In this document: positions 17,300 through 26,666 of the stretch, in pieces | How the letters are laid out: every line of letters starts with the position of its first letter | Position numbering within the stretch: position 1 is the first letter of the stretch | NCBI GenBank assembly: GCA_014189435.1 | Contig: CP050293.1 | Coordinates: 5,957,001-6,021,000 of the forward strand | Source of the DNA: Mesorhizobium loti | GTDB lineage: Bacteria; Pseudomonadota; Alphaproteobacteria; Rhizobiales; Rhizobiaceae | Length of the DNA stretch: 64,000 bases | Direction of reading: 5' to 3' | The notes under the pieces: generated by a model | Told to the model about the DNA's origin: nothing | Databases searched by the model: none | The model's input: only the letters and a program-made list of their open reading frames with translations | Made by a program: the position numbers and the translations under genes

Positions 17300-18367
17300 A
17301 TGACAGCGTCAGGGCGAAAAAAGCAGCGTAAATCCACCGCACCCACAATGCTTCATGTGGCTGAGGCGGCGCGTGTCTCGGTCGCCACCGTGTCTGCGTT
17401 GATCAACGGCACGGCGACGGTCAGCCCGGAACTCAGCCAGCGCATCGAACAGGCGATCCGCGATATCGGCTACAAGCGCAATGCGATCGCCCGCAGCCTG
17501 AAGATGGGCACGACCCGCACCATCGGGCTGACCGTGCCGCACATCACCAACCCATTCTTCACCGATGTCGTCTCGGTCATCCAGCAGGCCTTCGACCGAG
17601 CCGGTTATGCAGTCATGCTGTGCTGTACGGACGAGGATCTGAACACCCAGGACGACCAGATCCGGCTGCTGCTCGACCGCATGGTCGACGGGCTGATCGT
17701 GGCGCGCGTCGGCGACGGCGCGATCCTCAAGGGGATCGTAGACGATGCCAATGTGCCGGTCGTGCTGCTCGACCGCATCTGCGAGGGCGTCGACACCGAT
17801 ACCGTGGTGCTCGACAACCAGCGCGCGGTGTTCGACGCCATCACCTATCTGATCAACCTTGGCCATCGGCGCATCGGCTACATCACCGGCACATCGGACA
17901 TTTCGCCGATGCATGACCGCATGGCGGGATACCGCGAGGCGCTTCACGCCGCCAGCCTGCCGATCGCGGAGGAGTTGATCCGCTTCGGCAATTTCCACGA
18001 GATCGACGGCTACAACGCCACCATGCAGATGCTGTCCTCGCGCGATCGGCCAAGCGCGATTTTTTCCGCCAACAACCCGATGGTGATCGGCACCATGAAG
18101 GCGATCCGCGACATCGGCCTGTCCTGCCCGGAGGACATTTCGGTTGCCTGCTTCGACGATTTTCCATGGTCCGACGTGTTCCAGCCGCAGCTGACCACTG
18201 TCGCCCAGCCGGTGCAGGCGATCGGCGAACAGGCGGCCAACCTGCTTCTCGATCGTCTCGCCGGCAACAGGGACGCGCCGCCACGCAAGCTGGTGCTCAA
18301 GGGCCGGCTGATGATCCGCAATTCATGCCGCCCGCTCGGGACGATGGCGCAGAGTGTGAGCGCCTAG
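17300..18367 (+). CDS. LacI family transcriptional regulator of the sugar importer
   Basis: 355 residues. The LacI helix-turn-helix is at residues ~17-42 (MLHVAEAARVSVATVSALINGTATVS), followed by the hinge helix region RNAIARSLKMGTTRTIGL. The rest is a periplasmic-binding-protein-like sugar-sensing domain (NPFFTDVVSVIQQAFDRAGY, VPVVLLDRICEG, ISVACFDDFPWSDVFQPQLTTVAQP). It is divergent from the importer operon, and matching AAACGTTT palindromes precede both, so it very probably represses both and is released by the imported sugar or a derivative. Confidence 0.9.
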   Translation: MTASGRKKQRKSTAPTMLHVAEAARVSVATVSALINGTATVSPELSQRIEQAIRDIGYKRNAIARSLKMGTTRTIGLTVPHITNPFFTDVVSVIQQAFDRAGYAVMLCCTDEDLNTQDDQIRLLLDRMVDGLIVARVGDGAILKGIVDDANVPVVLLDRICEGVDTDTVVLDNQRAVFDAITYLINLGHRRIGYITGTSDISPMHDRMAGYREALHAASLPIAEELIRFGNFHEIDGYNATMQMLSSRDRPSAIFSANNPMVIGTMKAIRDIGLSCPEDISVACFDDFPWSDVFQPQLTTVAQPVQAIGEQAANLLLDRLAGNRDAPPRKLVLKGRLMIRNSCRPLGTMAQSVSA

Positions 18368-18403
18368 TTTTTCGGATGGAACCTTGGAGAGGCTGGCGGG
18401 ACA

Positions 18404-18561
18404 GCGCCCCCCTCTGTCCTGCCGGACATCTCCCCCACTTGGGGGAGATTGCAGCCGCGACGGCGCGCCCATTCCTGCAACGGTGACGATTGGCGAAAGC
18501 GGCGATAACGGCCGATCTCCCCACCCGTGGGGGAGATGTCCGGTAGGACAGAGGGGGGCGC
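18404..18561. repeat. Palindromic intergenic repeat (RIME-like, CTCCCCCACTTGGGGGAG variant)
   Basis: The left arm GCGCCCCCCTCTGTCC..GGACATCTCCCCCACTTGGGGGAGAT is mirrored by ATCTCCCCACCCGTGGGGGAGATGTCCGGTAGGACAGAGGGGGGCGC on the right. About 65 unrelated bases separate the arms. It lies between the LacI gene and the convergent inositol-phosphatase gene; no gene is seen in it. Confidence 0.8.
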
Positions 18562-18620
18562 GAAGGATCGCTACAGAACGGCTTTCAGCCGTGCCACTGC
18601 TATATCGCCGCGCCGAAGAG

Positions 18621-19415
18621 CTAAGGCTTGAACGCTTCCGAACAAAGCGCGTGCAGTTTCGGGAAGACGCCCTTGCCGCCGGTGATGACCAGCGTTCCGT
18701 CCTGCAGCACCGTCTTCGGATCGGGTTTCACGACCGTGCCGCCGGCTTCTTCGACCAGAAGCATGCCGGCGATGCAATCCCAGGCGTTCATGTGTTCCTC
18801 CACATACCCCAAGAGCCGGCCCGAGGCCACATAGGCCAGCATCAGGGCGCCGGACGCATTGCGGAAGAAGACGCCGCCTTCGGCCAGGAGCATTCGGATC
18901 AGCACGGCGATGTTCTCGGCCTCGGCCCGGTTCGAAAACCCGGTTCCGACCGACCCTTCTTCCAGGCCGGTGGCCGCACTGGTCCTGATCGGCCGGCCGT
19001 TGACGAAGGCGCCGCCGCCGAGCCTGCCGTGAAACGTCTCGCCGGTCGACGGCTCATGGATGACGCCAACCACGGCCTCCCCGTCCCTGGCGCAGGCAAT
19101 CACCACGCACCAGGCCGGAATGCCGCGCACGAAATTGGCGGTGCCGTCGATGGGGTCGATGACCCAGACATAGCCTGTCTGGCCGGCAACCGAGGCATGT
19201 TCCTCACCGACGATGCCGTCTTGCGGGTAGTCCGCGGCAATCGCGGCGCGGATGAACAGTTCGACCTCGCGGTCACCGTCCGAGACCAGATCCTGATGAC
19301 CCTTGCTCTCGATGGTCAGGTTTTCCAGATCGCGAAAATATTTGAGCCCGAGCTCGCCGGCACGCCGCGCCAGATCGATGGCAAACTGCGTGCGGGCGTC
19401 ATGGTCATTGTTCAC
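18621..19415 (-). CDS. Inositol monophosphatase family protein
   Basis: 264 residues starting at a GTG. It has the metal-binding motifs of the inositol monophosphatase superfamily: GEEHAS near residue 71, WVIDPIDGTANFVRG near 84-98 and AWDCIAGMLLVEEAGG near 210. Members hydrolyse inositol-1-phosphate, 3'-phosphoadenosine 5'-phosphate, histidinol phosphate or similar compounds with Mg2+ in the cytoplasm. Which one applies here cannot be told. It stands alone, with the rhizobial repeat behind it. Confidence 0.87.
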   Translation of the reverse strand: MNNDHDARTQFAIDLARRAGELGLKYFRDLENLTIESKGHQDLVSDGDREVELFIRAAIAADYPQDGIVGEEHASVAGQTGYVWVIDPIDGTANFVRGIPAWCVVIACARDGEAVVGVIHEPSTGETFHGRLGGGAFVNGRPIRTSAATGLEEGSVGTGFSNRAEAENIAVLIRMLLAEGGVFFRNASGALMLAYVASGRLLGYVEEHMNAWDCIAGMLLVEEAGGTVVKPDPKTVLQDGTLVITGGKGVFPKLHALCSEAFKP

Positions 19416-19502
19416 GGGGGCGCTCTATCTTGCGGAAGGGTGCCCCGCCTTTAGCAGAGGCGGACCGCACCTTCCAAGTCAAGAGTGTCTCGTGCCAGAT
19501 TG

Positions 19503-20504
19503 TCAGGCCGCTCGCGACAGCGATTTATGGGCCTCGGCCAGTATCTCGAACGACCGCACCCGCGCCGCATGATCAAACATCTGCGCGGTGACCATCAGCT
19601 CGTCTGCACCGGTGCGGCGCACGAAGGCATCGATGCCTTGCCGGACCGTTTCCGGGGAGCCGACGACGGCGCAGGACAAGGCCTGGCCGAGCATGGTCTT
19701 GGCCATCGGATCGAGATCGCGGTCATAGTTCTCGACAGGTGGCGGCAGCCGGCCGGCCCGGCCGGTGCGAAGATTGACGAAAGCCTGCTGCAACGAGGTG
19801 AACAGCAAACGTGCCTCGGCGTCGGTTGGCGCGGCAAAGACGTTGAGGCCGAGCATGACATGCGGCTTGTCGAGCTGCTCCGACGGCTGGAAGCGCGAGC
19901 GGTAGACGTCCAGCGCGTGATCCAGCTCCGCCGGCGCGAAATGCGAGGCGAAGGCGTAGGGCAGGCCGAGCATGGCGGCGAGCTGCGCGCCGTAGAGGCT
20001 GGAGCCGAGGATCCAGACCGGCACGTTCTGGCCTTCGCCGGGCACGGCGCGGATGCGCTGGCCTTCCTCGGCCGGCTGGAAATAGCCCATCAGCTCGACG
20101 ACATCCTGCGGGAAATTGTCGACGCCAGCTTCAAGATTACGGCGCAGCGCCCGCGCGGTGCCCATGTCGGTGCCGGGCGCCCGGCCGATGCCGAGATCGA
20201 TGCGGCCCGGATGCAAGGCGGCCAGCGTGCCGAACTGCTCGGCAATGACCAGCGGCGCGTGATTGGGCAGCATGATGCCGCCGGCACCGACACGAATGGT
20301 CTTCGTGCCGCCGGCGACATGGGCGATGACGACCGCGGTGGCCGCGCTGGCGATGCCCGGCATGTTGTGATGCTCGGCCAGCCAGAAGCGCTTGTAGCCC
20401 AGCCGCTCGGCATGGCGCGCAAGATCGAGCGAGTTGGCCAGCGACTGCGAGGCATCGCTGCCTTCGATGATCGGCGACAGGTCGAGAACGGAAAGGTCGG
20501 TCAT
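19503..20504 (-). CDS. LLM class flavin-dependent oxidoreductase (luciferase-like, YhbW group)
   Basis: 333 residues forming a single luciferase-like TIM-barrel. Family marks are [21 protein letters not shown] near residue 36, [40 protein letters not shown] near 72-111 and [27 protein letters not shown] near 163. Such proteins use reduced FMN and oxygen on unknown substrates. It lies in the same direction as the AI-2E-type permease, about 70 bases downstream of it. Confidence 0.88.
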   Translation of the reverse strand: MTDLSVLDLSPIIEGSDASQSLANSLDLARHAERLGYKRFWLAEHHNMPGIASAATAVVIAHVAGGTKTIRVGAGGIMLPNHAPLVIAEQFGTLAALHPGRIDLGIGRAPGTDMGTARALRRNLEAGVDNFPQDVVELMGYFQPAEEGQRIRAVPGEGQNVPVWILGSSLYGAQLAAMLGLPYAFASHFAPAELDHALDVYRSRFQPSEQLDKPHVMLGLNVFAAPTDAEARLLFTSLQQAFVNLRTGRAGRLPPPVENYDRDLDPMAKTMLGQALSCAVVGSPETVRQGIDAFVRRTGADELMVTAQMFDHAARVRSFEILAEAHKSLSRAA

Positions 20505-20572
20505 GAACGGTATCCTGTGTCAGGACCGCATGTAGGAAGCGCCCGGCGACGCCGCAAATTCAAAAATATTGA

Positions 20573-21742
20573 TCAGCCCTTCGCGGGTTCGGTGTCGGCG
20601 CTGTTGTCCTCCTCGACGACGGTCGTCTGCTGCGCGGCGAGAAAATTGCCGACGTGGCTGAGCCCATCGAAGTGATCGCAGAACACCTTGATGACGACCA
20701 GCAGCGGCACCGCCATCAGGGCGCCAACGAAGCCCCACAGCCATGACCAGAAGGCGATGGCGATGAAGATCGCCACGGCGTTGATCTCGAGGCGCCGGCC
20801 GACCACCATCGGTGTGACGAACTGGCCTTCCACGATGTCGCACAACAGCACGAAAGCCGGCGCCAGCAGTGCGTATGAGATTGTGTCGAAGCTGATCAGC
20901 GCCATCACCGCGACAAGCACGATGGTCATCAGCGCCCCGACATAGGGCAGGAAGTTGAGCAGGGCGGCAGCGACGCCCCATACCAGCGGGTTGGGCATGC
21001 CGAGTGCCCACAGACCAAGGCCGATGACGGCGCCGAGACCGGCATTGATGATGGTGACGGTGAGCAGATAGTGCGAGATTTCGCGTTCCACGTCATAGAC
21101 GACGCGCAGCGCCAGCTTCTTTTCGCTGAGACGGGCGAAGGACTGGATGATCTTTTCATAGAACATCGTGCCGGACGCGAGCAGGAACAGCGACAGCACA
21201 AAGATGATGGTGAGGCTTGTTCCCGCCGACAGGATGTTGCTGGCCGCCGCCGACATGATGCCGGACTGCGCCACCGCCACCTTCTGGATGCCCGGCTCCT
21301 GCGACGTCTGGGTCAGCTGTTCGACCTGATGCGAGATCTGCATGATCCTCTCGAACGGTCGCCGCAATTGCGCCAGCCGTTCGGTGAGCTGCTGGCCGAT
21401 CGACGAGGTGTTGTTGATGAGGTCGATGATCGGGCCGCTGAGCAGGTAGCCGGCGCTGGCGAAGATGCAGATCGACAGGAGCACCAGAAGGGTCGCCGAA
21501 ATCACTTCGGGGATGCCGTGCTTGCGCAGGAACCGGACGATGGGCGTCAGCGTCAGAGCCAGCAGGAAAGCCAGGATGACCGGCATGAAGAAGGCGCGGG
21601 CAAAGTAGAGCGCGTAGATGGTCATGAACAGGAAGATGCCGATGAGCAGCGAACGCATCAGATGCGTGTCGGCGCGAGCCGCGGCGCGCGCGTCTTCAGC
21701 CTCGGCAACGCCTGCGCCCAAAGCGGCGGGTTCGGCTTTCAT
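20573..21742 (-). CDS. AI-2E family transporter (PF01594-type permease)
   Basis: 389 residues with a hydrophilic N-terminus of about 28 residues, paired helices (RSLLIGIFLFMTIYALYFAR and MPVILAFLLALTLTPIVRFL), a long periplasmic stretch, and a C-terminal helix group. The C-terminal region includes the family's conserved LNFLPYVGALMTIVLVAVMAL and DIVEGQFVTPMVVGRRLEINAVA. The family is named after TqsA but most members have no known substrate; several act as ion or metabolite exporters. Nothing in the context identifies the substrate. Confidence 0.87.
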   Translation of the reverse strand: MKAEPAALGAGVAEAEDARAAARADTHLMRSLLIGIFLFMTIYALYFARAFFMPVILAFLLALTLTPIVRFLRKHGIPEVISATLLVLLSICIFASAGYLLSGPIIDLINNTSSIGQQLTERLAQLRRPFERIMQISHQVEQLTQTSQEPGIQKVAVAQSGIMSAAASNILSAGTSLTIIFVLSLFLLASGTMFYEKIIQSFARLSEKKLALRVVYDVEREISHYLLTVTIINAGLGAVIGLGLWALGMPNPLVWGVAAALLNFLPYVGALMTIVLVAVMALISFDTISYALLAPAFVLLCDIVEGQFVTPMVVGRRLEINAVAIFIAIAFWSWLWGFVGALMAVPLLVVIKVFCDHFDGLSHVGNFLAAQQTTVVEEDNSADTEPAKG

Positions 21743-21856
21743 CGTATTCCCTCAGCGACGCACCGCAATTGGCGCAATCCGTCGATGGAAAACGCTGGCG
21801 TGGCTTCAAGGTTCCTTTAGCCGGCAAGGCCTGCGCCCGCAGGCCTTGCCGTTGGC

Positions 21857-22918
21857 TCAGGCGACGGGCGCTGCCAGTGCCGGCGCGGCCTTGGCCGTTT
21901 CCTTGCGCACGATCGGCGCCACCCTGGTGCCGTAGAGCTCGATCGCCTTCATGATCTTGGCATGCGGCATGGTGCCGATCGCCATCTGCAGCAGGAAGCG
22001 GTCATTGCCGAAGATCTTGTGCTGGGCGACGATCTTCTCGGCCACCTGCTCGGGACTGCCGACGAACAAGGCGCCATCGGGACCACGCGACTGGTCGAAA
22101 TGCGCCCGCGATGTCGGGCCCCAGCCACGCTCGCGGCCGATGCGGTTCATCACCTCCGCCTGCGGGCCGTAGAAATCGTCGGCCGCCTGCTCGGTCGTCT
22201 CGGCAATGAAGCCGTGCACGTTGATGCTGGTGGCAAGGCCCGCCGGATCGCTGCCGGCGCGCTTGGCGGCCTCGCGGTAGAGATCGAACAGCGGCGCGAA
22301 GCGAGCCGGCTCGCCGCCAATGATGGCGAGCGCCAGCGGCAGGCCGAGCGCGCCCGCGCGGGCGGCGGATTGCGGCGTCCCACCTATGGCGATCCAGACC
22401 GGCAGCCTGTCCTGGAAGGGCCGGGGATAAACGCCACGATCGTTGATCGGCGCGCGCAGATTGCCGGACCAGGTGACCTTCACGCTATCGCGGATGGCAA
22501 GCAGCAGGTCGAGCTTTTCGGCGAAGAGCTCGTCATAGTCCTCGAGGTTGTAGCCGAACAGCGGGAAGGATTCGATGAACGAGCCGCGCCCGGCCATGAT
22601 CTCGGCGCGGCCGCCCGACAGAAGGTCGAGCGTGGCAAACTGCTGGAAGACACGCACCGGGTCGTCGGAGGACAGAACGGTGACCGCGCTGGTCAGCTTG
22701 ATGCGCTTCGAGCGCTCGGCGGCCGCGGCCAGGGCCACGACCGGTGCCGAGGCGGCGTAGTCGGGCCGGTGGTGCTCGCCGAGGCCGAAGACATCGAGGC
22801 CGACCTGGTCGGCCAGTTCGACCTCCTCGATCAGGTTGCGCAGCCGCTCATGCGGGCCGATGGCGCCAGGGCCTGGCTGCGGGCTGACGTCGGCAAAGGT
22901 GTAGAGACCGAGTTCCAT
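21857..22918 (-). CDS. LLM class flavin-dependent oxidoreductase (luciferase-like)
   Basis: 353 residues, one luciferase-like domain: [16 protein letters not shown] at the start, [32 protein letters not shown] near residue 45, and [33 protein letters not shown] near 175. It is of the longer subgroup with the insertion [29 protein letters not shown]. It shares little with the luciferase-like protein at 19503-20504, so the two are not recent duplicates. FMN-dependent oxidation is expected; the substrate is unknown. Confidence 0.88.
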   Translation of the reverse strand: MELGLYTFADVSPQPGPGAIGPHERLRNLIEEVELADQVGLDVFGLGEHHRPDYAASAPVVALAAAAERSKRIKLTSAVTVLSSDDPVRVFQQFATLDLLSGGRAEIMAGRGSFIESFPLFGYNLEDYDELFAEKLDLLLAIRDSVKVTWSGNLRAPINDRGVYPRPFQDRLPVWIAIGGTPQSAARAGALGLPLALAIIGGEPARFAPLFDLYREAAKRAGSDPAGLATSINVHGFIAETTEQAADDFYGPQAEVMNRIGRERGWGPTSRAHFDQSRGPDGALFVGSPEQVAEKIVAQHKIFGNDRFLLQMAIGTMPHAKIMKAIELYGTRVAPIVRKETAKAAPALAAPVA

Positions 22919-23031
22919 TTGATGTCATCCTGGTGTTGGGTTTTGCGGCTAGAGGTAGCGACGCGCCAGCCACGCCGCCAGAGGGGCGGACGGTGAACAG
23001 TGCATGTCGGTTTCGGCTCTATCTCTTCGTC

Positions 23032-23075
23032 GCAATTCCGGACGGAAAACCGCTTCACACTTTTCCTGGAATTGC
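23032..23075. repeat. Interspersed inverted repeat (GCAATTCC...GGAATTGC)
   Basis: GCAATTCC at 23032-23039 and GGAATTGC at 23068-23075 flank GGACGGAAAACCGCTTCACACTTTTCCT-type sequence. This arrangement resembles a short repeat I associate with Mesorhizobium and Rhizobium intergenic regions. It lies in the 278-base gap before the DUF6481 gene, where I see nothing else. Confidence 0.5.
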
Positions 23076-23196
23076 TCTAAAGGCGTCTCCCGGCTGCAAC
23101 AGCCAACAATTTCATGGCTGCCATGCCGTTTTGGCGCTTGAACTCTCGGTTTTCGCGCGTATGTAAGCGTCGCGAATTGACTTCAGGGAAGTGGAC

Positions 23197-23625
23197 TTGG
23201 CTATCTACAGGGAAAAAGACGTTTTCGAGCGGCGCAACGCCGCAAACGAGGCAAAGAAGGCGCTCCTCGAGCGCTTCAAGGCAAAGCCGGCGGCGGATGA
23301 TCCCGCAGTGCTGGCGCGGCAGGCCGAACGCAAGGCGATCCTCGAGGCTCGCGAAATCCGCGAAGCCGAAAAGGCCCGGCTGAAGCAGGAAAAGCTGGCA
23401 CGCGAAGCGGTCGAGAAGGCCGAGCGCGAGGCAGCGGCCGAAGCGGCACGTATCGCCGCCGAGGAAGCTGCACAGGCTGAGGCCAAAATTCGGGAATCCG
23501 AGGAGAACGAGCGCATTGCCCGTTTTCTGGCCGACGAAGCCGAACGCAAGGCCAAGCGCGACGCGCGTTATGCGGCGCGCAAGCAGCGCACCGGCAGAAC
23601 GCCTCCGGGCTTCTCCGCCCGCTAG
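23197..23625 (+). CDS. DUF6481-type, highly charged coiled-coil protein
   Basis: About 142 residues, almost wholly Ala, Glu, Lys and Arg and predicted to be one long helix. Runs such as RQAERKAILEAREIREAEKARLKQEKLAREAVEKAE give a regular charged pattern; the tail is basic (AKRDARYAARKQRTGRTPP). It resembles the short rhizobial DUF6481 proteins. I prefer the TTG at 23197 (MAIYREKD...), seven bases after AGGGA, over a GTG at 23191, which would sit almost on that site. Function is unknown; a nucleic-acid or ribosome-associated role is only a guess from charge. Confidence 0.75.
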   Translation: MAIYREKDVFERRNAANEAKKALLERFKAKPAADDPAVLARQAERKAILEAREIREAEKARLKQEKLAREAVEKAEREAAAEAARIAAEEAAQAEAKIRESEENERIARFLADEAERKAKRDARYAARKQRTGRTPPGFSAR

Positions 23626-23693
23626 CCTCCAGGCTACGAAGCAATCTGCTTCGAGAATCAGGGTCGCCTCACAGCGGCCCTGAACGTGTTTGT

Positions 23694-23757
23694 CCAATGC
23701 ATGTCGCCCAAAAGTGGTCCCAGTTTTGGGCGGACGATATGCATAAAAACAAGAACG
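23694..23757. repeat. Interspersed repeat with GCCCAAAAGTGG / TTTTGGGCGG inverted core
   Basis: ATGCATGTCGCCCAAAA and TTTTGGGCGGACGATATGCAT form an inverted pair around GTGGTCCCAG, ending in the AAAAACAAG tail often seen with such rhizobial repeats. It sits downstream of the DUF6481 gene and could act as a terminator for either convergent gene. Confidence 0.5.
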
Positions 23758-23764
23758 GCTCTGC

Positions 23765-24079
23765 TCAGGCGGCGAACTTCAGCCCCATGATGCCGCAGAC
23801 GATGAGCGCGATGCAGGCTAACCTGATCGCGGTGGCAGGCTCGCCGAGCAGCCAGATGCCGAGCAGGGCCGTGCCGACGGTGCCGATGCCGGTCCACACC
23901 GCATAGGCGGTACCGACCGGCAACGCCTTCAGCGCCAGGCCAAGCAGAGTGAGGCTGACGACCATCGAGGCAACAGTCAGCACGGTCGGAACCAGCTTCG
24001 AGAAACCGTCGGTGTATTTGAGGCCGATTGCCCAGCCAATCTCGAACAGGCCGGCAAAAAAGAGAAGAATCCACGACAT
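23765..24079 (-). CDS. sugE: Guanidinium exporter of the small multidrug resistance family (SugE/Gdx)
   Basis: 104 residues with four membrane helices. It starts [22 protein letters not shown]; Glu13 is the proton- and substrate-coupling residue of the family. The Gdx-type motifs [19 protein letters not shown] and [14 protein letters not shown] follow. Gdx proteins exchange guanidinium for protons and work as antiparallel homodimers. The guanidine-II riboswitch directly upstream strongly supports the guanidinium role over drug export. A GGAG ribosome binding site lies within a hairpin (24087-24099) just before the ATG. Confidence 0.92.
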   Translation of the reverse strand: MSWILLFFAGLFEIGWAIGLKYTDGFSKLVPTVLTVASMVVSLTLLGLALKALPVGTAYAVWTGIGTVGTALLGIWLLGEPATAIRLACIALIVCGIMGLKFAA

Positions 24080-24086
24080 CGACAAC

Positions 24087-24195
24087 GCTCCATCGGAGCA
24101 TCGGACCGAAAAGTGATTTCGGAGTCCGACGATCAATCAAACAATGGCGGGTCGTCCCGTCCGGATTTTGGGGAGGCGCGAGGCCGTCCCCGCCA
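24087..24195 (-). promoter_or_regulatory. Guanidine-II riboswitch (mini-ykkC) leader of the sugE/gdx gene
   Basis: Read on the minus strand, two short hairpins each show an ACGR tetraloop. GGGG-ACGG-CCTC lies at 24191-24180 and CGGG-ACGA-CCCG at 24159-24148, 20 bases apart. Twin ACGR hairpins define the mini-ykkC (guanidine-II) class, which binds guanidinium and turns on gdx genes. Further down the leader is a long stem, TCGGAC...GTCCGA, and then GCTCC-GAT-GGAGC (24099-24087), which would pair the ribosome binding site GGAG. That suggests control at translation initiation. Confidence 0.88.
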
Positions 24196-24285
24196 TGCCA
24201 ATATAGGAATTTCGGGCGCTCGATCAACAGCGACCGGCAACAGTGTTGCCGGTCGTAATCTTGTTTTGAAGCGGATGGGCCGGAC

Positions 24286-24411
24286 TTACTTGTCCTTGAG
24301 CTTCATCGCCTTGACCGGCGGCGCCTTCAGGGCCGGAGCCGCGGCGGGCTTCTTGGCATCCTTCTTCGGCTTGCGGGCTTCCTTGCCTGCCTTCATCGCA
24401 CCTTTAGCCAT
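24286..24411 (-). CDS. Small lysine/alanine-rich basic protein of unknown function
   Basis: 41 residues (MAKGAMKAGKEARKPKKDAK, then a Pro/Ala/Lys-rich tail ending KAMKLKDK), behind a strong GGAGGA site. About a third of its residues are lysine or arginine and there is no hydrophobic core, so it resembles the histone-tail-like small basic proteins found in many rhizobia. The frame could extend 19 residues upstream, but the ribosome binding site fixes the ATG at 24411. No function can be given. Confidence 0.7.
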   Translation of the reverse strand: MAKGAMKAGKEARKPKKDAKKPAAAPALKAPPVKAMKLKDK

Positions 24412-24622
24412 GATTCGTTCCTCCTGATGTGGGAAGCGAAGTGAAACAAGAGAACCGCCCGACTGCAAGGGGTTAGCGACTGTTGCCGCCGTCAGCGGAT
24501 CGCTTTCAACCGGTTTCTAATTTGCTCGTAAACCATGCCGGTCCGTGCCATGGTTGTCTTCGCACTGCAGCATCAACCCGCGCCTTCGCCGGGTGATCGT
24601 CAGGCAGGCCGTCAGGACGACA

Positions 24623-25432
24623 ATGCGAATCCACATCGGCTGCGAGATGAGCTTCGACTTTCCGCAAGAAACGCCGCTCATCGCGATGCTGAATGTCCAC
24701 TATTCGCGTGCCTCCGATCTCGAGCGACCGGATTTCCTGATCTCCAACCCGCCGGTGCCGATCGAAAGCTATCGCGACAGTTTCGGCAATTGGTGCAACC
24801 GGTTCGTCGCGCCGCCCGGGCGTTTCACCTTCGGCACGGATGCGGTGATCCGCGATCCCGGCACCTTCGAGATGGGCGACCTGATGGCCTGGCAGCACGA
24901 GGTGCGCGACCTGCCAGCGGACACGCTGCTGTTCCTGCTGCCCAGCCGTTTTTGCGAGAGCGACCTGCTGGCGAACGAGGCGTGGCGGCTGTTCGGCAAC
25001 ACGCCGCTCGGCATTCCGCGCGTGCAGGCGGTCTGCGATTTCGTCCACAACCACATCGTCTTCAACTACGGCAATGCGCGGCCGACGCGCACCGCGGCGG
25101 AAGCCTATCGCGAACAGAGCGGCGTGTGCCGCGACTACGCGCATCTCGCCGTCACCTTCTGCCGGGCGCTCAACATCCCGACGCGCTACTGCACCGGCTA
25201 CATCAGCGACATCGGCATGCCAAAGCCGTGGGCGAGCATGGATTTCTGCGCCTGGATGGAAGTCTATCTCGGCGGCCGCTGGCATGCCTTCGACCCGCGC
25301 AACAATGCGCCGCGCATCGGCCGCGTCCTGATCGCCTCCGGCCGCGACGCCGCTGACGTGCCGCTGACCCATATTTTCGGGCCGGGCACGCTTGCCGGCT
25401 TCAAGGTGTGGACGGAAGAGATCGTCGAATAG
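24623..25432 (+). CDS. Transglutaminase-like cysteine protease family protein
   Basis: 269 residues. The C-terminal half has the transglutaminase core: catalytic Cys in EQSGVCRDYAHLAVTFCRALNIPTRY (near residue 170), His in MEVYLGGRWHAFDPRN and the following Asp. The N-terminal part (MRIHIGCEMSFDFPQETPLI) is the family's beta-sheet region. The ATG at 24623 with AGGA upstream is preferred to an earlier one at 24545. Bacterial members are mostly uncharacterised peptidases or amide-bond enzymes. It stands alone in the plus direction. Confidence 0.87.
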   Translation: MRIHIGCEMSFDFPQETPLIAMLNVHYSRASDLERPDFLISNPPVPIESYRDSFGNWCNRFVAPPGRFTFGTDAVIRDPGTFEMGDLMAWQHEVRDLPADTLLFLLPSRFCESDLLANEAWRLFGNTPLGIPRVQAVCDFVHNHIVFNYGNARPTRTAAEAYREQSGVCRDYAHLAVTFCRALNIPTRYCTGYISDIGMPKPWASMDFCAWMEVYLGGRWHAFDPRNNAPRIGRVLIASGRDAADVPLTHIFGPGTLAGFKVWTEEIVE

Positions 25433-25572
25433 TCGACGTCTCCTGCCCGCCGGTCTTTTGCCAGCGACCTCTTTAGGAACCGCCGTCTTGAACGATCGGG
25501 CTACTCGCGCGTTGCCTGTGGAGCTTCGGCGGACTGGCCGTTAGACTAGGTGCCTCGAACGGGGACTATACG

Positions 25573-26538
25573 ATGGCCGGGCATGGCGGCTCAAAGAAAG
25601 TCATCTACGCCGCACTCGCTGGCAATCTCGCCATTGCGCTGACCAAGTTCGGCGCCGCCTTCTTCACCGGCAGCTCGGCGATGCTATCGGAAGGCGTGCA
25701 CTCGCTGGTCGATACAGGCAATGGCGGTCTGCTGCTCTACGGCATGCACCGCGCCGCCCGGCCGGCCGACCGGACGCATCCGCTCGGTCACGGCCGCGAG
25801 CTGTATTTCTGGAGCTTCATCGTCGCACTTCTCGTCTTCGCGCTGGGCGCCGGCGTGTCGTTCTATGAGGGCGTTGTTCACGTCATGGCGCCGGAGCCGG
25901 TCGCCAACGCTGAGGTGACCTACATCGTTCTGGGCCTTGCCTTCCTGTTCGAAGGCAGCTCCTGGTGGGTGGCGCTGAAGGAGTTTCGCAAGCAGAAGGG
26001 CAAGGAGGGCTGGCTGCAGGCCGTGCAATCGAGCAAGGATCCGAGCGTCTACACCGTGTTGTTCGAGGACAGTGCCGCACTTCTCGGCCTGATCGTCGCC
26101 TTCGCCGGCATATTGGCGGCGGAGCTGCTGAAGATGCCGCAGCTCGACGGCGCCGCCTCGATCGGCATCGCGCTGATCCTGGGCGCCACCGCGATCTTCC
26201 TGGCGCGTGAAAGCAAGAGCCTGCTTCTTGGCGAACCGGCGTCGCCCGAGGTGCAGAAACAAGTATTGGCCATTGCCCAGCAGGACCCGGCGGTGCAGCG
26301 GGCGAACGGCGTGCTGACGCTGCATATGGGCCCACAGGAGATCGTTGCCGGCTTGAGCATCGAGTTCGAGGATCATCTGGCGGCGCCCGAGATCGAGGCC
26401 TGCGTCGAGCGCATCGAAGCGCGGCTGAAAAAGGAAATGCCGGAGATCACGCGGCTGTTCGTCAAGCCGCAGACGACCGGAACCTGGGAGCGCCGGCGCA
26501 AGGTGGTCGAGGCGGCATCCGGAGAGGCCCTGGACTAG
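25573..26538 (+). CDS. Cation diffusion facilitator (CDF) family metal exporter
   Basis: 321 residues. The N-terminal half has the CDF membrane helices with the metal-site signature SEGVHSLVDTGNGGLLLYG near residue 39 and the HPLGHGRELYFWSFIVALLVFALG segment near 77. Later comes VLFEDSAALLGLIVAFAG with a conserved Asp, and the C-terminal third is the cytoplasmic ferredoxin-like dimer domain. It would export Zn2+ or similar divalent cations, or Fe2+ or Mn2+, in exchange for protons. Which metal is not visible. The IS66-type element inserted 52 bases after its stop leaves the gene intact. Confidence 0.9.
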   Translation: MAGHGGSKKVIYAALAGNLAIALTKFGAAFFTGSSAMLSEGVHSLVDTGNGGLLLYGMHRAARPADRTHPLGHGRELYFWSFIVALLVFALGAGVSFYEGVVHVMAPEPVANAEVTYIVLGLAFLFEGSSWWVALKEFRKQKGKEGWLQAVQSSKDPSVYTVLFEDSAALLGLIVAFAGILAAELLKMPQLDGAASIGIALILGATAIFLARESKSLLLGEPASPEVQKQVLAIAQQDPAVQRANGVLTLHMGPQEIVAGLSIEFEDHLAAPEIEACVERIEARLKKEMPEITRLFVKPQTTGTWERRRKVVEAASGEALD

Positions 26539-26666
26539 CCGCCAGCCATTGCCTGGCGACGCCGCCACGCTAAGATTGCAGGACGGATTGTAAGCGCGTA
26601 GGCATCCCCACGTAGCGTGCAGGCGGTTGATCGCTCATTTTCAGCATGAATCATGCGGAGAATCCT

